Assembly: GCF_014641615.1 (NCBI RefSeq)
Contig: NZ_BMIB01000002.1
Span: forward strand, 992,001-1,056,000
Direction of reading: 5' to 3'
Source of the DNA: Filimonas zeae
Lineage (GTDB): Bacteria > Bacteroidota > Bacteroidia > Chitinophagales > Chitinophagaceae
Length of the DNA: 64,000 bases
Positions 17,958-28,455 of this stretch are shown one piece after another. Below the pieces are notes generated by a model. That model was not told the DNA's origin. It worked only from the letters and a program-made list of their open reading frames with translations, and did no database searches. The translations under genes were made by a program, and so were the position numbers. Numbering within the stretch: position 1 is the stretch's first letter; the number at the start of each line of letters is the position of its first letter.

Positions 17958-18323
17958 TTATAAGGTGAGTACGGCGTTTTTCCAGTCGTGTATAATTTGC
18001 TGGTATAGTAAAGTCTTTTCTGGCTGTGTTTTTTTTGAATGTATCACCTTAGCTATTTTTTGCATAAAGCCACTGGATATGCTGTATTTAATGGTGTTTC
18101 CTTTCAGTAGCTTCTTTTCTGCCTGTAGGTGCCAGTTGCAGAGCTTTATAAACTCGCCTGCCAGTTTGGAGGAACTGGTATTGTACTTTTCCAGATACCC
18201 CACAATGGTTACCCGGTCAGCAAACTGTTGTAATACTTGTTCGGGCGTTTTTCCTGTCCAGTTGCAGGCATACAAAAAATCATCCGTAAGCGTGAATGTA
18301 GCTTTCAGTGTTTGAAACTTCAT
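17958..18323 (-). CDS. Small unknown protein, island paralogue family member
   Basis: 121 residues. It starts with ATFTLTDDFLYAC and the motif QVLQQFADRVTIVGYL, matching the LQ pattern of three neighbours, then has a Lys-rich helical C-terminal half. The upstream membrane-protein gene ends 49 nt before it. No recognised domain and no signal peptide. Confidence 0.7.
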   Translation of the reverse strand: MKFQTLKATFTLTDDFLYACNWTGKTPEQVLQQFADRVTIVGYLEKYNTSSSKLAGEFIKLCNWHLQAEKKLLKGNTIKYSISSGFMQKIAKVIHSKKTQPEKTLLYQQIIHDWKNAVLTL

Positions 18324-18372
18324 GTGTCATTTATATTAATCGTTAGGAAATACTAAGGAAGTGGTGTGCGGG

Positions 18373-18858
18373 TTAATGGTGGTGGATGGTGGTTCCGTCA
18401 TACATCTGTATTCGGAATAGAAGGTCTTTGGCAATAAGCAGTCTGGACAAGCCTACATATAAAGTGTAGGCTATAATGAAATCGAGCCCAATGATTAAGC
18501 TATGAAAGAAGATAGCAGCCCCAATGTAAATAGGGATTAATACTGTAATGTGTATAAGCAGAATGATGTAACCCTTTTTTCTTCTAACACGTTTTGCACG
18601 CTTATACAATTTGCCAAACAAAAACACTATTGCCAGCATATACACCCCATACAAGAGCAGGTAAGTATACCAGGTATTTCTAATAATCAGTAATTGAATA
18701 ATAGTAACCGGAGAACCTACCACCAGGTTAAAGAGGGCTGTACTCAGCATTTGACAGAGCCAGTAAATGAAAAGTGAGATAAATGGTAGCCGTTTCCAAC
18801 AAACCTGCAAACGGAATATAGGTAACCCTTGCGGAGTGAATGCAAATTGGAATGCCAT
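18373..18858 (-). CDS. Four-helix membrane protein, unknown
   Basis: 161 residues with about four membrane helices (near 25-48, 62-82, 96-116 and 118-140), a basic loop (KRAKRVRRKKG) between helices two and three, and a His-rich C-terminus. First gene of the six-gene minus-strand operon of small proteins, so it may be their membrane anchor or target (inference). No family recognised. Confidence 0.75.
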   Translation of the reverse strand: MAFQFAFTPQGLPIFRLQVCWKRLPFISLFIYWLCQMLSTALFNLVVGSPVTIIQLLIIRNTWYTYLLLYGVYMLAIVFLFGKLYKRAKRVRRKKGYIILLIHITVLIPIYIGAAIFFHSLIIGLDFIIAYTLYVGLSRLLIAKDLLFRIQMYDGTTIHHH

Positions 18859-19452
18859 ATAAACAATTAGATGGTTATAGCCATGCGGCCACCGCTAGTG
18901 CCTGTCACCAACACATTAAATTCCCCGTTTTCCATGAAGAATAACGGCAACCGCTGGCTAATAAATTGAGATTCCAGTTAGGGAGCAGCAAATGACTTCC
19001 TGCTTATTGGCATGGTAATACTGTAATTGGGTGCGACATACGCTTACATTTATAGGTTAAAAAATGTAAGTCTCTAGTAGACGTGGCGTGTCCGGAAATG
19101 AAATTGCCTATAGGACAGGTCTCGTCTTACCAATCTGAGGCACCGCGAAGAGCCCGGGAAGAGATAAGCTGATAGAGACCTACCCTATAGGCATAATACT
19201 ATAGAGTAGGCTTCACCTATCATCTCTTTCCCTTGAAAATTCGCGGTTTTCAGATTGAGACTTATAGCGAAGTCCTTCAAATTCAATGAAGAACGACAAA
19301 TGTAATATTTACTAGGTAAAGTAAGTAAGTTGAGCTTGTCTATTAAAGGCAGAAATTGCCTAAAAAACCGATTTTTTGCCTTTTTTACCGGGTACAATAG
19401 TCCAATTTACAAATAACCTTATCTTACAGCGTCTTGTATAAATACATCTATT
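18859..19452. other. Structured intergenic region of the island
   Basis: No intact gene. It holds a 9-bp hairpin at 19043-19070 (CTTACATTT...AAATGTAAG) and the large palindrome described separately. The start side of the XRE-type gene at 19453 and the promoter of the operon starting at 18858 must also lie here. Confidence 0.5.
19106..19257. repeat. 127-nt imperfect palindrome with a competing stem
   Basis: Long hairpin: CAATCTGA (19131) with TCAGATTG (19250), CCGCGA (19143) with TCGCGG (19241), GGGAAGAGAT (19156) with ATCTCTTTCCC (19222), GATAG (19171) with CTATC (19217), CCTAC (19179) with GTAGG (19206), and CTATAG (19185) with CTATAG (19200). A second stem competes with its apex: 19106-19123 pairs with 19175-19192 over 16 bp with a 2x2 loop. 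The layout fits a structured RNA with two states, a recombination site or the ends of a decayed element. Confidence 0.7.
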
Positions 19453-19884
19453 ATGTCAAACACTCACCAACCACATCACGGAAAAAATTTTAAGCGCATG
19501 AGGGAAATCTTAGGCGTTAAACAGGAAACTGTAGCCTTTGAATTGGGGGAAGACTGGGATCAAAAGAAAGTATCAAGACTGGAAGAAAAGGAAATAATCC
19601 CCGATGATCTTATGGACCAAATAGCGAAGATTTTGAAAGTTTCACCTGACGCAATTAGAAACTTTGATGAAGAAAGAGCAATTAATATTATTACGAACAC
19701 TTTTCATGATAGCAGCGTAAATCAGGGTGGTGGAAGTAGCAATTACCATTCTACATTAAATTTTAATCCATTGGAAAGATTTTTAGAAGCTGTCGAGAAA
19801 AATGAAAAACTATATGAGCAACTGCTTCGAGTTGAACGCGAAAAAAATTCTTTGCTTGAAAGATTACTGAATGAAAAGAAGTAG
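19453..19884 (+). CDS. XRE-like regulator with C-terminal coiled coil
   Basis: 143 residues. A helix-turn-helix of Cro/CI type covers about 13-66 (REILGVKQETVAFELG...WDQKKVSRLEEKE). A polar linker with GGGSSN follows, then a charged coiled coil (about 105-143) probably for oligomerisation. This architecture is common in Bacteroidota mobile elements. It lies divergent from the six-gene operon across the palindrome region, so it may control that operon (inference). Confidence 0.85.
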   Translation: MSNTHQPHHGKNFKRMREILGVKQETVAFELGEDWDQKKVSRLEEKEIIPDDLMDQIAKILKVSPDAIRNFDEERAINIITNTFHDSSVNQGGGSSNYHSTLNFNPLERFLEAVEKNEKLYEQLLRVEREKNSLLERLLNEKK

Positions 19885-19907
19885 TCACACATCTTAAATA
19901 AGTTACC

Positions 19908-19940
19908 AAAAAGGCCTGCATGTTGAATACAGGCCTTTTT
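19908..19940 (+). terminator. Terminator of the XRE-type gene
   Basis: A perfect 11-bp stem AAAAAGGCCTG/CAGGCCTTTTT with an 11-nt loop, 24 nt after the stop codon. It is symmetric and could also serve the minus-strand gene ending at 19975. Confidence 0.85.
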
Positions 19941-19974
19941 AAATTTAGAAGCCTTTATTGTTTACGTAGGGTAA

Positions 19975-20322
19975 CTATGCAGCTGCATCTTTACGCCCTT
20001 CCTTCAAAAGCTCTTGAATGTCCTGCCATAGAAAAAATACCCGCGAGCGAATTTTTACAGGTTTCAGCTTGCCACATTCTACCCAGGCATAGATAGTAGG
20101 CTTGCTAATCTGGAATAGGTTGCATATTTCTTCAGTCTTATAAAGTGGCTTGTATTCCAGCCCTGGCGTTTCATACATGGAAGTTACAGGAGTAGCTTTT
20201 TCTACCCGACTTACTTCCTCTCGTATAATAACCCGCACCCGTTGCCAAAATACTTCCGGATCAAAAGGGAATAACATAACAGTCTGGTTGTTTTCGTTGT
20301 GGTTCATGGTTTTCATTTTCAA
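19975..20322 (-). CDS. Excisionase-type helix-turn-helix protein
   Basis: 115 residues. The C-terminal half (about 58-110) is a winged-helix MerR/excisionase-like domain: YKTEEICNLFQISKPTIYAWVECGKLKPVKI, then RVFFLWQDIQELL. The N-terminal part is a helical region often seen in Bacteroidota island proteins of this type. ATGs at 20316 and 20307 are alternative starts. It is a candidate recombination directionality factor for the island integrase, though it lies 15 kb from that gene within the element. Confidence 0.85.
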   Translation of the reverse strand: MKMKTMNHNENNQTVMLFPFDPEVFWQRVRVIIREEVSRVEKATPVTSMYETPGLEYKPLYKTEEICNLFQISKPTIYAWVECGKLKPVKIRSRVFFLWQDIQELLKEGRKDAAA

Positions 20323-21133
20323 AAGTTTAATGTTGAAATAGTAGCTGTGCTGCTATTTTACAATGATACAACAACCGAAAAGTGTCCTTGCCCAGTTTGA
20401 GCACGTTTGGGATGAGATTTGCCAAACAATTCCAAAATATGCTCAAATATTTTTCTAAAAGGATAGATGTGACAAGGTGCCTTTGTCTTGCTTACCACCA
20501 AAAAAAATATCAAGTGCAGCCTTGAAAAAAATATAAGCACCAGGAACCAATGAAAACAATGTCACGTGACAGTGGACGTGACAAACAGAATGATTTCACA
20601 TTGATTACTTATTAAGTTACATTAACTGAAATTAAAAGCAAAACGTATTCTTATTGAAAACATCATAAGGTCTTGTTGAATCGGCAAATGTAGCAATAGA
20701 ACAGGATATGAAAATGAACGATGCTACATCTTAGAAAGTAGCTTATTTATCCAGCATTTGCTGTGCTTCAAATAAGGCGGTGACGGTTGGCAGATGAAGC
20801 ACTCGTTGCAAAGACACGCTATCAGCCATATTCCAAAGTCCCGCCTGGTGCCAGGAAGATAAATGATCCCAGAAATACACAAAGGGATATCCATTTTTTT
20901 AAATAGGTGTTTAACAAGAAGCTATCATATCCCGAGTATTATCTATGCAAATGCTGTTTTAGCGGGTGTTGGGTGTGTTTCGTAAATGACGGCGCTGTTG
21001 AGGATGCCTTACGCTGTAATCTATTCAATAAAAAGATCATGCCACTACAAATGTGGTATCGGCAATTGCAATCTTGTTAGCGTACGGATATAGGAAAAGC
21101 CGGCGCTATATTCCGACTTTCAATGAAACCTTG
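20323..21133. other. Gene-poor stretch with a coding remnant
   Basis: No intact gene seen. It contains the palindrome GTCACGTGAC at 20561-20570 with a second ACGTGAC nearby, and the 51-codon remnant at 20743. A 60-codon minus-strand frame at 20358 looks spurious. Confidence 0.5.
20743..20898 (-). pseudogene. C-terminal fragment of an unknown gene
   Basis: 51 sense codons bounded by stops, with one internal ATG. The product (NGYPFVYFWDHLSSWHQAGL, then NMADSVSLQRVLHLPT and LFEAQQMLDK) has the composition of a real domain. It vaguely resembles the end of a small ferredoxin-like (muconolactone isomerase/YCII type) protein, but this is not firm. No start region is found upstream. Confidence 0.35.
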
Positions 21134-21690
21134 TTAATACGAACTATTCTCTTCTTCTTCTGCTGCTGCCGCTGCCTCATAATTGATAGATTCGGCAATG
21201 CCGGTAAGATTATCGTCAGCTTCCTTTTCTTCAGCTAAGGTTTCACCCAGTCTTTCAGCAATGTCCTCTAAGCCTAAAACGGTAGCTAGTTGTGTTAATG
21301 TACCATAAGTGGCAATTTCATAATGCTCAATTTTTTGAGCCGCCATAATAATGCCTGCGTCACGGGTAGAAGATCCGTCCTCTGTTTCTTCTATAATGGT
21401 TTGCCCTTCTATAGTGAGCTTTTCCATGACATCACATTTTTTGTTTGCGCTCTCTCCCCTAGTATTTTAAATATCTGCTCCAGTCGCTCAACATGTGTTT
21501 TGGTTACTTCTGCATGCTCTTCCATGGTGGCCGCCAGTTCCTGGCTGGTCGCTGATTTTCGCATTTTAGGGAGTTCTTTTACCAGGTGCTTTTCGACCCA
21601 GTAAATGTCCTTTAACCCGTCTTTGAATAATTTTAGTAAGGCCGGTTCTGTTGTAGACAGTCTCCTTTTAGGAGTAGGTGTTTTGGACAT
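21134..21690 (-). pseudogene. DUF892 (YciE/YciF-like) ferritin-fold protein, split by a -1 shift
   Basis: Two overlapping frames (21409-21690, 93 aa; 21134-21427, 97 aa) together give one ferritin-like DUF892 protein. The first half has LFKDGLKDIYWVEKHLVKEL and the metal-ligand helix EEHAEVTKTHVERLEQ; the second has AAQKIEHYEIATYGTL and ETLAEEKEADDNL. The break is in a run of six A (21437-21442, read on minus); seven A would restore the continuous frame through KKC. The run is in the context A-AAA-AAT, a possible -1 slippery site. The family is linked to stress in enterobacteria. Confidence 0.8.
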
Positions 21691-21735
21691 TGGATATTGG
21701 TTTATAAAACTTACAAAAATATTAACTGAGAGGTT

Positions 21736-22032
21736 CTACTTTTTATTAACAGCAATCTGATCTACTACAAAGTTTATTACCAGGCGATGGTTTACATTTA
21801 TAATAGCCGCAAACCTGATTAATTCATCCAATGTAAAAGAACGATTGTTTTTTACTTTTTTCTGAAAGGTGCTGTAGTGTATTCCCAAGTCAACCGCAAT
21901 AGTGCTAATAGCATAAAAAGCAAATACCTGTTCCCAACTCGTTATTCTCTCTGCATCAAATTCAGCTTTTAAATATGATAGTTTCTTGAGGTTCCGTCCC
22001 CCGCTCCCTGCTTTAACTTTCGCTGTAGACAT
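21736..22032 (-). CDS. Small Cro-like DNA-binding protein
   Basis: 98 residues with a basic N-terminus, then a helix-turn-helix (about 35-80: YAISTIAVDLGIHYSTFQKKVKNN...FTLDELIRFAAI). Bacteroidota islands often carry such short repressor-like proteins. It stands alone, 46 nt upstream of the DUF892 gene on the same strand, and may be cotranscribed with it. Confidence 0.75.
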   Translation of the reverse strand: MSTAKVKAGSGGRNLKKLSYLKAEFDAERITSWEQVFAFYAISTIAVDLGIHYSTFQKKVKNNRSFTLDELIRFAAIINVNHRLVINFVVDQIAVNKK

Positions 22033-22808
22033 CTTTTATGTTTTTCCTGCGAAAAAGTAGCATTTCAATTATTCATATCCATTGAATGTATCAAATTACA
22101 AGTAATGTGTTTGAATCCATAAGTGAAATACTTATAATAGTGAGGATACTTTTTTGTAAACCGCCATTATGCCTTGCAAGAGCCAACCTTATTCTGTTAA
22201 AATGATGCCAGTATAACAGGCTTGACAAGTTTAATTGTATATACGTAATATATAGATAGGTTAACACTTAGCGGGTAACCTGTTATCTATTAATTCAAGT
22301 AAAGTGCTGCATCTGATTTCCCTGATCAATAAAAAAACATCCATACTACCATGTATTTAAGCGGCATAAATAGCGCTATGAGCAGGAATAACGGGTATAA
22401 GAAAGAACAGTAATGATTCAGCGCCTTTTGCAACAAAGGCTGTAACATGTAGATATAATTCCCTGTTTTGGGGAATTATCAATATTGTAAGTTTTGTATT
22501 TCAATATTTAAGTAAATTAATTAATATAGTGAAGTAAAAAGGTTACATTTATACAGTCACCCTCACACTTTACCTCTACCAATTAGTTATCTCTTTAGCA
22601 AGTCTATTATTTACCTCTAGATTTTCCAGATTGGATGTACGGCCTTTGATTGTATGACAAGTAGTCTATAGTGTCAACGTTTTTTTTTATTTTCATAGAT
22701 CAAGGCCTACCCTTTCTAGGGCGGGCCTCTTTAGGTCTGACTGCCTTGTATATATAGTAAAACAGGGAGTTCGGGTAGCTTATTGTTGAAAAAACTTACA
22801 TTTAGATA
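22033..22808. other. Long regulatory gap before the sigma-factor gene
   Basis: No gene seen in 776 bp of AT-rich sequence. At 22655-22676 TGACA and TGTCA flank a TAGTCTAT octamer like those at the island ends. A GGCC...CCCT...AGGG...GGCC hairpin lies near 22706-22730, about 80 nt before the sigma gene, and could attenuate it. Confidence 0.45.
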
Positions 22809-23414
22809 TTGGTAGCCAAACATTTTCATATAGAACCAGAGTTGCTTCAACAGTTGTCAACAGGCGATGAACGGGCATTACGGATACTTTATAATGAGTA
22901 TTATACGTCTCTTGTTTTTTTTGCTAACAGCATGATACACGATACGGCACAAGCGGAAGATATTGTAATTACTGCCTTTACACGTTACTGGGATAAGAGA
23001 ACGCAATTTGAAGCGCTTGCAGCTATCAAGGCATATTTGTATACCTTGGTGCGCAACGATTGCTACAAGTATTATCACCGGGAGGAAGCCCGGAAAAAAC
23101 ATCTGCTCGCGGTTATGGATACATTGCCGGAGGAATATGTAGCTTATGCAGATAGCAGGATGGTAATTGCCGAAATGGTGCAGCAGATTCACCGTGAAAT
23201 AGAGCAACTTAACCCTAAATACCGGGATGTTATTTACCTCTTATTTGTAGAGGAGCTTTCTATTAAAGAAACGGCTTATCAACTACAAATATCTGAGAAC
23301 AATGTACGCAAGAGAAAAGAACGTGCAATAGAACTATTACGCAGCCGGATTGTTCGCGCCAATTTAGGTAACCTGGTGCTCTTCTACCTGGTTATTCATG
23401 GCAAAACGCACTGA
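22809..23414 (+). CDS. ECF sigma factor (FecI-like)
   Basis: 201 residues from a TTG start (MVAKHFHIEPELLQQLSTGD); no ATG lies early enough to include region 2. Region 2 spans about 25-90 (ALRILYNEYYTSLVFF...AEDIVITAFTRYW) and region 4 about 130-185 (LNPKYRDVIYLLFVEELSIKETAYQL). It is followed 66 nt later by its FecR anti-sigma gene and the SusC/SusD pair, the standard Bacteroidota cell-surface signalling order, so it probably activates this operon when SusC is loaded with its ligand. Confidence 0.92.
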   Translation: MVAKHFHIEPELLQQLSTGDERALRILYNEYYTSLVFFANSMIHDTAQAEDIVITAFTRYWDKRTQFEALAAIKAYLYTLVRNDCYKYYHREEARKKHLLAVMDTLPEEYVAYADSRMVIAEMVQQIHREIEQLNPKYRDVIYLLFVEELSIKETAYQLQISENNVRKRKERAIELLRSRIVRANLGNLVLFYLVIHGKTH

Positions 23415-23479
23415 ATAAAATAATTGCCCTTTTTTGTCACAAAAAACGGCATTACAGGATTTCAATAGAAACGAGTTGT

Positions 23480-24697
23480 GTGATAAGTGAAGCACTGCTG
23501 CATATAATTACGCTGCATCTGAATGACGAACCTTTAACGGCTACGCAGGAACATGCCTTACAGGAATGGGCTGATACTTCTTTTTATAACGAAGAAGCAT
23601 TGAAGCTATTGAATGATAAGGAGTTCCTGCGTAATGCCATTCAACAACGTGAGGATACTGCTCTTGCACGGGAAGAGAACTGGCAAAAGCTTTTGCAGCA
23701 AATAAAACGTCAACCTGCGCATTCCACCTTTCGGCCGGTATTGCTATGGCGGCAACATTGGAAGGCTATTGCTGCTTTCCTTGTATTAGCAGCAGGCGCT
23801 TTATGGATTTGGCATGCCAACAGCCTTCAGCAACAACGTGCGCATACTAACAGAACCACCTCTCAACATATTTCACCCGGCACTAACGGGGCTCTTTTAA
23901 AGCTGGCAAACGGTACTTTATTGGTTTTGGATACAATGAAGAACGGTATTGTGGCAGAACAAAAAGATGTGCAGGTGATGCTACGGAACGGCCGGCTAGC
24001 TTATGCAGCAACCGGCCCCTCTTCCGGAGTACCCGCCTATAACAGTGTTATTACGCCTAAAGGCAGGCAGTTTAGCCTGGTGTTGCCGGATGGTACACTG
24101 GTATGGCTCAATGCGGCCAGCTCCATCAGGTATCCCACTGTTTTTACCGGTAAGGAGCGCAAGGTGGAAGTGACAGGACAAGTGTACTTTGAAGTAGCGC
24201 CCAGGGCCGGTATACCCTTCCTGGTAAATGCCAATAACAGGGCAATGATAGAAGTGCTGGGAACCCACTTTGACGTAAATGCTTATGAAAACGAAAACAA
24301 TATTGCCGCTACTTTATTGCAGGGAAAAGTACGTATACGTTACCTGGCAACAGGAAATCATGCATCTGTTGTGTTAACTCCCGGACAGCAGGCGCTGCTG
24401 CAGCAGGCTTTGAATAGTATGCATTTACCCATAACAGTAATAAACCATGCCGATACTGCAAAGGTGATAGCCTGGAAGAGGGGAATATTCAACTTTGAAG
24501 GTGCCGGCTTATATGACATGATGCATGAACTGGAACGATGGTATGATATAGAAGTGATATACGAAGGCGCTATACCCGATATACAATTCTTTGGCAAAAT
24601 GAGCAAGTCTGTACAATTAACCGACCTTTTAGAAGGGCTTAAGGTATCCGATATTCATTTCCGGATAGAAGGCAGAAAGCTGATAGTAATGCCCTGA
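23480..24697 (+). CDS. FecR-family anti-sigma factor
   Basis: 405 residues from a GTG start ([17 protein letters not shown]). The cytoplasmic N-terminal domain (1-90) contacts the sigma factor; a membrane helix ([20 protein letters not shown]) lies near residue 95; the periplasmic FecR domain (about 185-285, [22 protein letters not shown]) and a C-terminal STN-like domain follow. Its TGA overlaps the ATG of the SusC gene by one base (TGATG), so the two are translationally coupled. Confidence 0.93.
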   Translation: MISEALLHIITLHLNDEPLTATQEHALQEWADTSFYNEEALKLLNDKEFLRNAIQQREDTALAREENWQKLLQQIKRQPAHSTFRPVLLWRQHWKAIAAFLVLAAGALWIWHANSLQQQRAHTNRTTSQHISPGTNGALLKLANGTLLVLDTMKNGIVAEQKDVQVMLRNGRLAYAATGPSSGVPAYNSVITPKGRQFSLVLPDGTLVWLNAASSIRYPTVFTGKERKVEVTGQVYFEVAPRAGIPFLVNANNRAMIEVLGTHFDVNAYENENNIAATLLQGKVRIRYLATGNHASVVLTPGQQALLQQALNSMHLPITVINHADTAKVIAWKRGIFNFEGAGLYDMMHELERWYDIEVIYEGAIPDIQFFGKMSKSVQLTDLLEGLKVSDIHFRIEGRKLIVMP

Positions 24698-27600
24698 TGA
24701 AAACAAAACCGGAAGTGCTACGAACACCTCCGGGAAAGTTTAGTTGCTCCAACCTGTTGTGTGAACATTACATTTTAACAACCAAACACATGCAATTTAT
24801 GCAAAAATCTGCTTGGAGGCTTTGTTATGCCTGGTGTGAACAACAAAGCCTTATTAAAATTTTACTGGTAATGAAACTCATTGTTGTATTACTGTTAACA
24901 ACTGCATTTCAGGTGCAGGCTGTGGGCTTTTCCCAATCCGTTACCTTTTCGGGAAAGAATCAATCTTTAAAATCGCTGTTTGCAGTTATCGAAAATCAAA
25001 CAGGCTATGTTGTTTGGGGAAAGCGGGAGGTGTTAGAAAAGACCCACCCTGTTACTATAGCAGCTACGGATATGGCACTTGCTGATTTTATAAACCTGAT
25101 ATTGAAAGATCAGCCGGTAAATTATAAAATAGCTGATAAAACCATCATCCTTTTTAAAAAAGCAACAGGTAAATCCTTGCCTGTGTCAGCATCATCCACT
25201 ACAGTGTTACAGGCGGCACCTGCGCCACCGGTTACCGGACAGGTTACAGATTCATCCGGCAATCCTATGATAGGAGCCGTCATTACTGTAAAGGGTAAAC
25301 CGCGTATCACCGCTACCACAGATGTAAAAGGTTTTTTTTTCATAGCAGCTGTTGAAGGAGACATACTAGTTGTTTCATATGTGGGTTATACCTCCACCAC
25401 TTATAAAATTAGTAATGAAACTTTAAACCCGGTTATTGTTTTAAAAGGCTTTGTTTATCGCATAGAGGATGTTTCGGTAGCTTCTACCGGGTACCAGCGA
25501 ATTCCCAAAGAGCGGATTACAGGTTCTTTTGAAGTGATTGACAGCAAGCTTTTTAATCGTAATCCTGGTACGAATATTATTAACAGGTTAGATGGGATAG
25601 CTACCAGTATTCTTATTAACAAAGGGTTTCCTAAAACCGATAATGTACTGGCCAGTGGTTTGTTTAGTATCAGGGGTAACAGCACACTTTCGCCGGGAAG
25701 TGGCGGTACCGATTTGCGTACATCACCTTTCGCGCCACTGGTGGTAGTGGATAATTTTCCGTATGATGGTAATGTCAATAATATTAACCCTAATGATATA
25801 GAAAGTATCACCTTGTTAAAGGATGCAGCAGCGGGCTCTATCTGGGGTGCCCGGGCCGGTAACGGTGTAATTGTAATCACTACTAAAAAAGGAGCCTTTA
25901 ACCAACCGCTGCGCGTGTCGGTAAATGCAAACGTAAACGTAGGAAACAAGCCTAATCTTTACTACCTGCCCAATATGAATTTATCAGATTTTATTGATGG
26001 AGAAATGCTGTTGTTTAATAACGGCGCTTACGATTATCAGTTGAACAGCGCAGATGCATACCGTTATGGAAAAACACCTGTTGTGCAAATTTTAAAAAAG
26101 CAGCGGGATGGTGTATTAACACCCGCCGCTGCTGCACAGCAGATTAACGCTTACCGGAATATTGATTCGCGGGATGATTACCTGAAATATGTATACCGTA
26201 AGTCGGTACGGCAACAATATGCGCTGAGTGTTTCTGGAGGCAGTAATCAGGTAAATTATCTGATTAGTGGAGGGTATGATAAAAGCAGGGATAATTTATT
26301 AAGTGATTACGAACGTTACTCGCTACGAATGAATACAGTAATGAAGCCCATAAAGAATCTGGAAATTCAGGCGCAGATACTGTATACAAACACGGTTACG
26401 CACAAACCTTCTGCCAACCAGGCTAATTCCCCGGAGTACCAGCTTTCTTATACATCCTATCCTTATTTGCGGCTGGTAGATAAGAATGGAAATGCCGCTG
26501 TTACAGATATTGTAGGATATGATCCTGTGTTCAGAGATACGGCTGGCAACGGCCGTTTACTGGATTGGTCTTATTCTTTACTGAACGATATGCACCAGAC
26601 CTCCACTACCAATAATCTGCAGGATGTGTTGTTAAATCTGGGTATTTCATACAGGATAAACCGCATATTAAGTGCCTCTGTTAACTACCAGCATGAAAGG
26701 AGTCCGAGAAGAGAAGTGGATAGCAGAGGGGTGAACAGCTATGAAACACGCAATACTATTAATTATCATTCTGACTGGCGTGGCGCAAATGTGGTGCGTG
26801 GTATTCCTGTTGGCGATATGCTTACCAACCTGAATGTAAATTTAAGATCTAATACGGCCAGGGCGCAACTGAATATAAATAATACCTGGGAGAAGCTGGA
26901 ATTAAATGCCATAGCAGGGGGGGAAATAAAAGAAGCTGCATCAGACCTGCAAAGCTATAATGTGTGGGGGTATAACCCTAACACACTTACACAAGGTAAT
27001 GTTGATTACGTAACGCCACATGCCGTGCTGAATGGTATGGATGGCTATCAAACCACGGTTAACACCGGTACGTTAGGAGGCGTTAACAATCGTTTTGTAT
27101 CCGTGTTCGGAAATGGAGCGCTTACTTATAACAGGCGCTACGTACTTTCTTTAAGCATCAGAAACGATGCTGCTAATTTGTTTGGAGTGGAAATACGCAA
27201 AAGATGGCAGCCGCAATGGTCATCAGGGCTTGCCTGGAATATTTCTAATGAGCCTTTTTACAAAGTGGGTATTTTGCCTTATTTAAAGCTGCGTGGCAGC
27301 TTTGGTTACCAGGGCAATGTGAATAACTCTAATGCTGCTTTTACCATTATTTCGTATCAGGGCAGCCCTAATGCTATTACGCAACAGTTATATGGAACCA
27401 TTAGTAAACCACCTAATAATGGATTAAGATGGGAGCGTGTTGGTATGTTAAATATAGGTGTGGATTTTGGCTTTAAGAATAACCGGGTATCGGGTAGTGT
27501 AGAATATTACGACAAACGTTCTACGAATTTGATTGCCCCTACGCCTTTAGACCCCACTACCGGATTTAATACGCTTGACCAGAACAGTGCTAATTTACAC

Positions 27601-28434
27601 GGCTATGGTACGGATATTACGCTTAATACCATTAATATTCGTCAGCATCATTTTCAGTGGGTAACAAACGTATTGTTTAGCTATAACCGTAATAAGGTAT
27701 CCAAATACCTGTTGCCTGCCACTGATGCCACCAGCTACCTCACCTTTGGTGCATTAACGGGAAGCCAGTTGAATGCTATGGAAGGCAAGGATGCTTATGG
27801 CTTGTATGCCTATAAATGGGCAGGCCTTGATCCTGCAACCGGTGCGCCCAGGGGATATGTGAATGGAGAGCCGAGCACGGACTATTATTCTTTAAACTAT
27901 GGCAGCATTAACGACCTGGACTATCATGGCTCTGCTACGCCTGTTTGTTATGGCGCTGTGCGCAACACTTTTACCTGGAAAGCATTTTCTGTTTCTGCTA
28001 ACCTGCAGTACCAGCTGGGCTTTAAGTTTATTCGTCCGGCTATGGATTACTCTAAAACGTTTAGTCCTTTTTCCGGCGCCCGTTATGGCAATAAGGAATT
28101 CAGCCAGAGATGGCAGAAACCGGGAGATGAAAAGCTAACCAATGTACCTGCTTTTATTTATCCGTTAGATAGCAACAGGGATCTGTTCTATGCCTACAAT
28201 TCGGTGAATGTAGTAAAAGGCGACCATATTCGCCTGCAGGATATTGTAGTGGAATATAATATGGATAAAAAACTATTCCGCTTTAGATCGTTAAGAATAT
28301 ATGCTACGGTTGATAACGTGGGAATTTTATGGAGGGCAAATAAATACGGCATTGATCCTGCTTATGGCGCATTGGGCAATAATGCTGTTCCGCCTTCCAG
28401 ATCATATACATTAGGTATTACTGCCGGATTTTAA
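24697..28434 (+). CDS. SusC/RagA-type TonB-dependent transporter with STN domain
   Basis: 1245 residues. The ATG at 24697 overlaps the FecR stop; ATGs at 24790 and 24805 would give a more usual N-terminus ([15 protein letters not shown]). A signal peptide ends near FQVQA (about residue 70). Then come an STN domain (about 75-150) for signalling to FecR, a carboxypeptidase-like domain (about 183-255), the plug, and a beta-barrel to the C-terminal Phe. With the downstream SusD it imports a ligand that also triggers the ECF sigma factor. Ligand unknown; no glycoside hydrolase is nearby, so a peptide or other non-glycan substrate is possible. Confidence 0.94.
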   Translation: MKTKPEVLRTPPGKFSCSNLLCEHYILTTKHMQFMQKSAWRLCYAWCEQQSLIKILLVMKLIVVLLLTTAFQVQAVGFSQSVTFSGKNQSLKSLFAVIENQTGYVVWGKREVLEKTHPVTIAATDMALADFINLILKDQPVNYKIADKTIILFKKATGKSLPVSASSTTVLQAAPAPPVTGQVTDSSGNPMIGAVITVKGKPRITATTDVKGFFFIAAVEGDILVVSYVGYTSTTYKISNETLNPVIVLKGFVYRIEDVSVASTGYQRIPKERITGSFEVIDSKLFNRNPGTNIINRLDGIATSILINKGFPKTDNVLASGLFSIRGNSTLSPGSGGTDLRTSPFAPLVVVDNFPYDGNVNNINPNDIESITLLKDAAAGSIWGARAGNGVIVITTKKGAFNQPLRVSVNANVNVGNKPNLYYLPNMNLSDFIDGEMLLFNNGAYDYQLNSADAYRYGKTPVVQILKKQRDGVLTPAAAAQQINAYRNIDSRDDYLKYVYRKSVRQQYALSVSGGSNQVNYLISGGYDKSRDNLLSDYERYSLRMNTVMKPIKNLEIQAQILYTNTVTHKPSANQANSPEYQLSYTSYPYLRLVDKNGNAAVTDIVGYDPVFRDTAGNGRLLDWSYSLLNDMHQTSTTNNLQDVLLNLGISYRINRILSASVNYQHERSPRREVDSRGVNSYETRNTINYHSDWRGANVVRGIPVGDMLTNLNVNLRSNTARAQLNINNTWEKLELNAIAGGEIKEAASDLQSYNVWGYNPNTLTQGNVDYVTPHAVLNGMDGYQTTVNTGTLGGVNNRFVSVFGNGALTYNRRYVLSLSIRNDAANLFGVEIRKRWQPQWSSGLAWNISNEPFYKVGILPYLKLRGSFGYQGNVNNSNAAFTIISYQGSPNAITQQLYGTISKPPNNGLRWERVGMLNIGVDFGFKNNRVSGSVEYYDKRSTNLIAPTPLDPTTGFNTLDQNSANLHGYGTDITLNTINIRQHHFQWVTNVLFSYNRNKVSKYLLPATDATSYLTFGALTGSQLNAMEGKDAYGLYAYKWAGLDPATGAPRGYVNGEPSTDYYSLNYGSINDLDYHGSATPVCYGAVRNTFTWKAFSVSANLQYQLGFKFIRPAMDYSKTFSPFSGARYGNKEFSQRWQKPGDEKLTNVPAFIYPLDSNRDLFYAYNSVNVVKGDHIRLQDIVVEYNMDKKLFRFRSLRIYATVDNVGILWRANKYGIDPAYGALGNNAVPPSRSYTLGITAGF

Positions 28435-28455
28435 AAGGTTAATAAAAGACATATC

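Noticed and set aside
16839..18323. Toxin-antitoxin pairs
   Set aside because: Although small and tightly packed, the proteins show no known toxin fold or antitoxin DNA-binding motif and number five plus a membrane protein.
20358..20540. 60-codon minus-strand frame
   Set aside because: AT-rich region, no ribosome-binding context and no coherent domain.
20561..20570. GTCACGTGAC palindrome as a defined operator
   Set aside because: A single 10-bp palindrome with no gene next to it; too little to assign.
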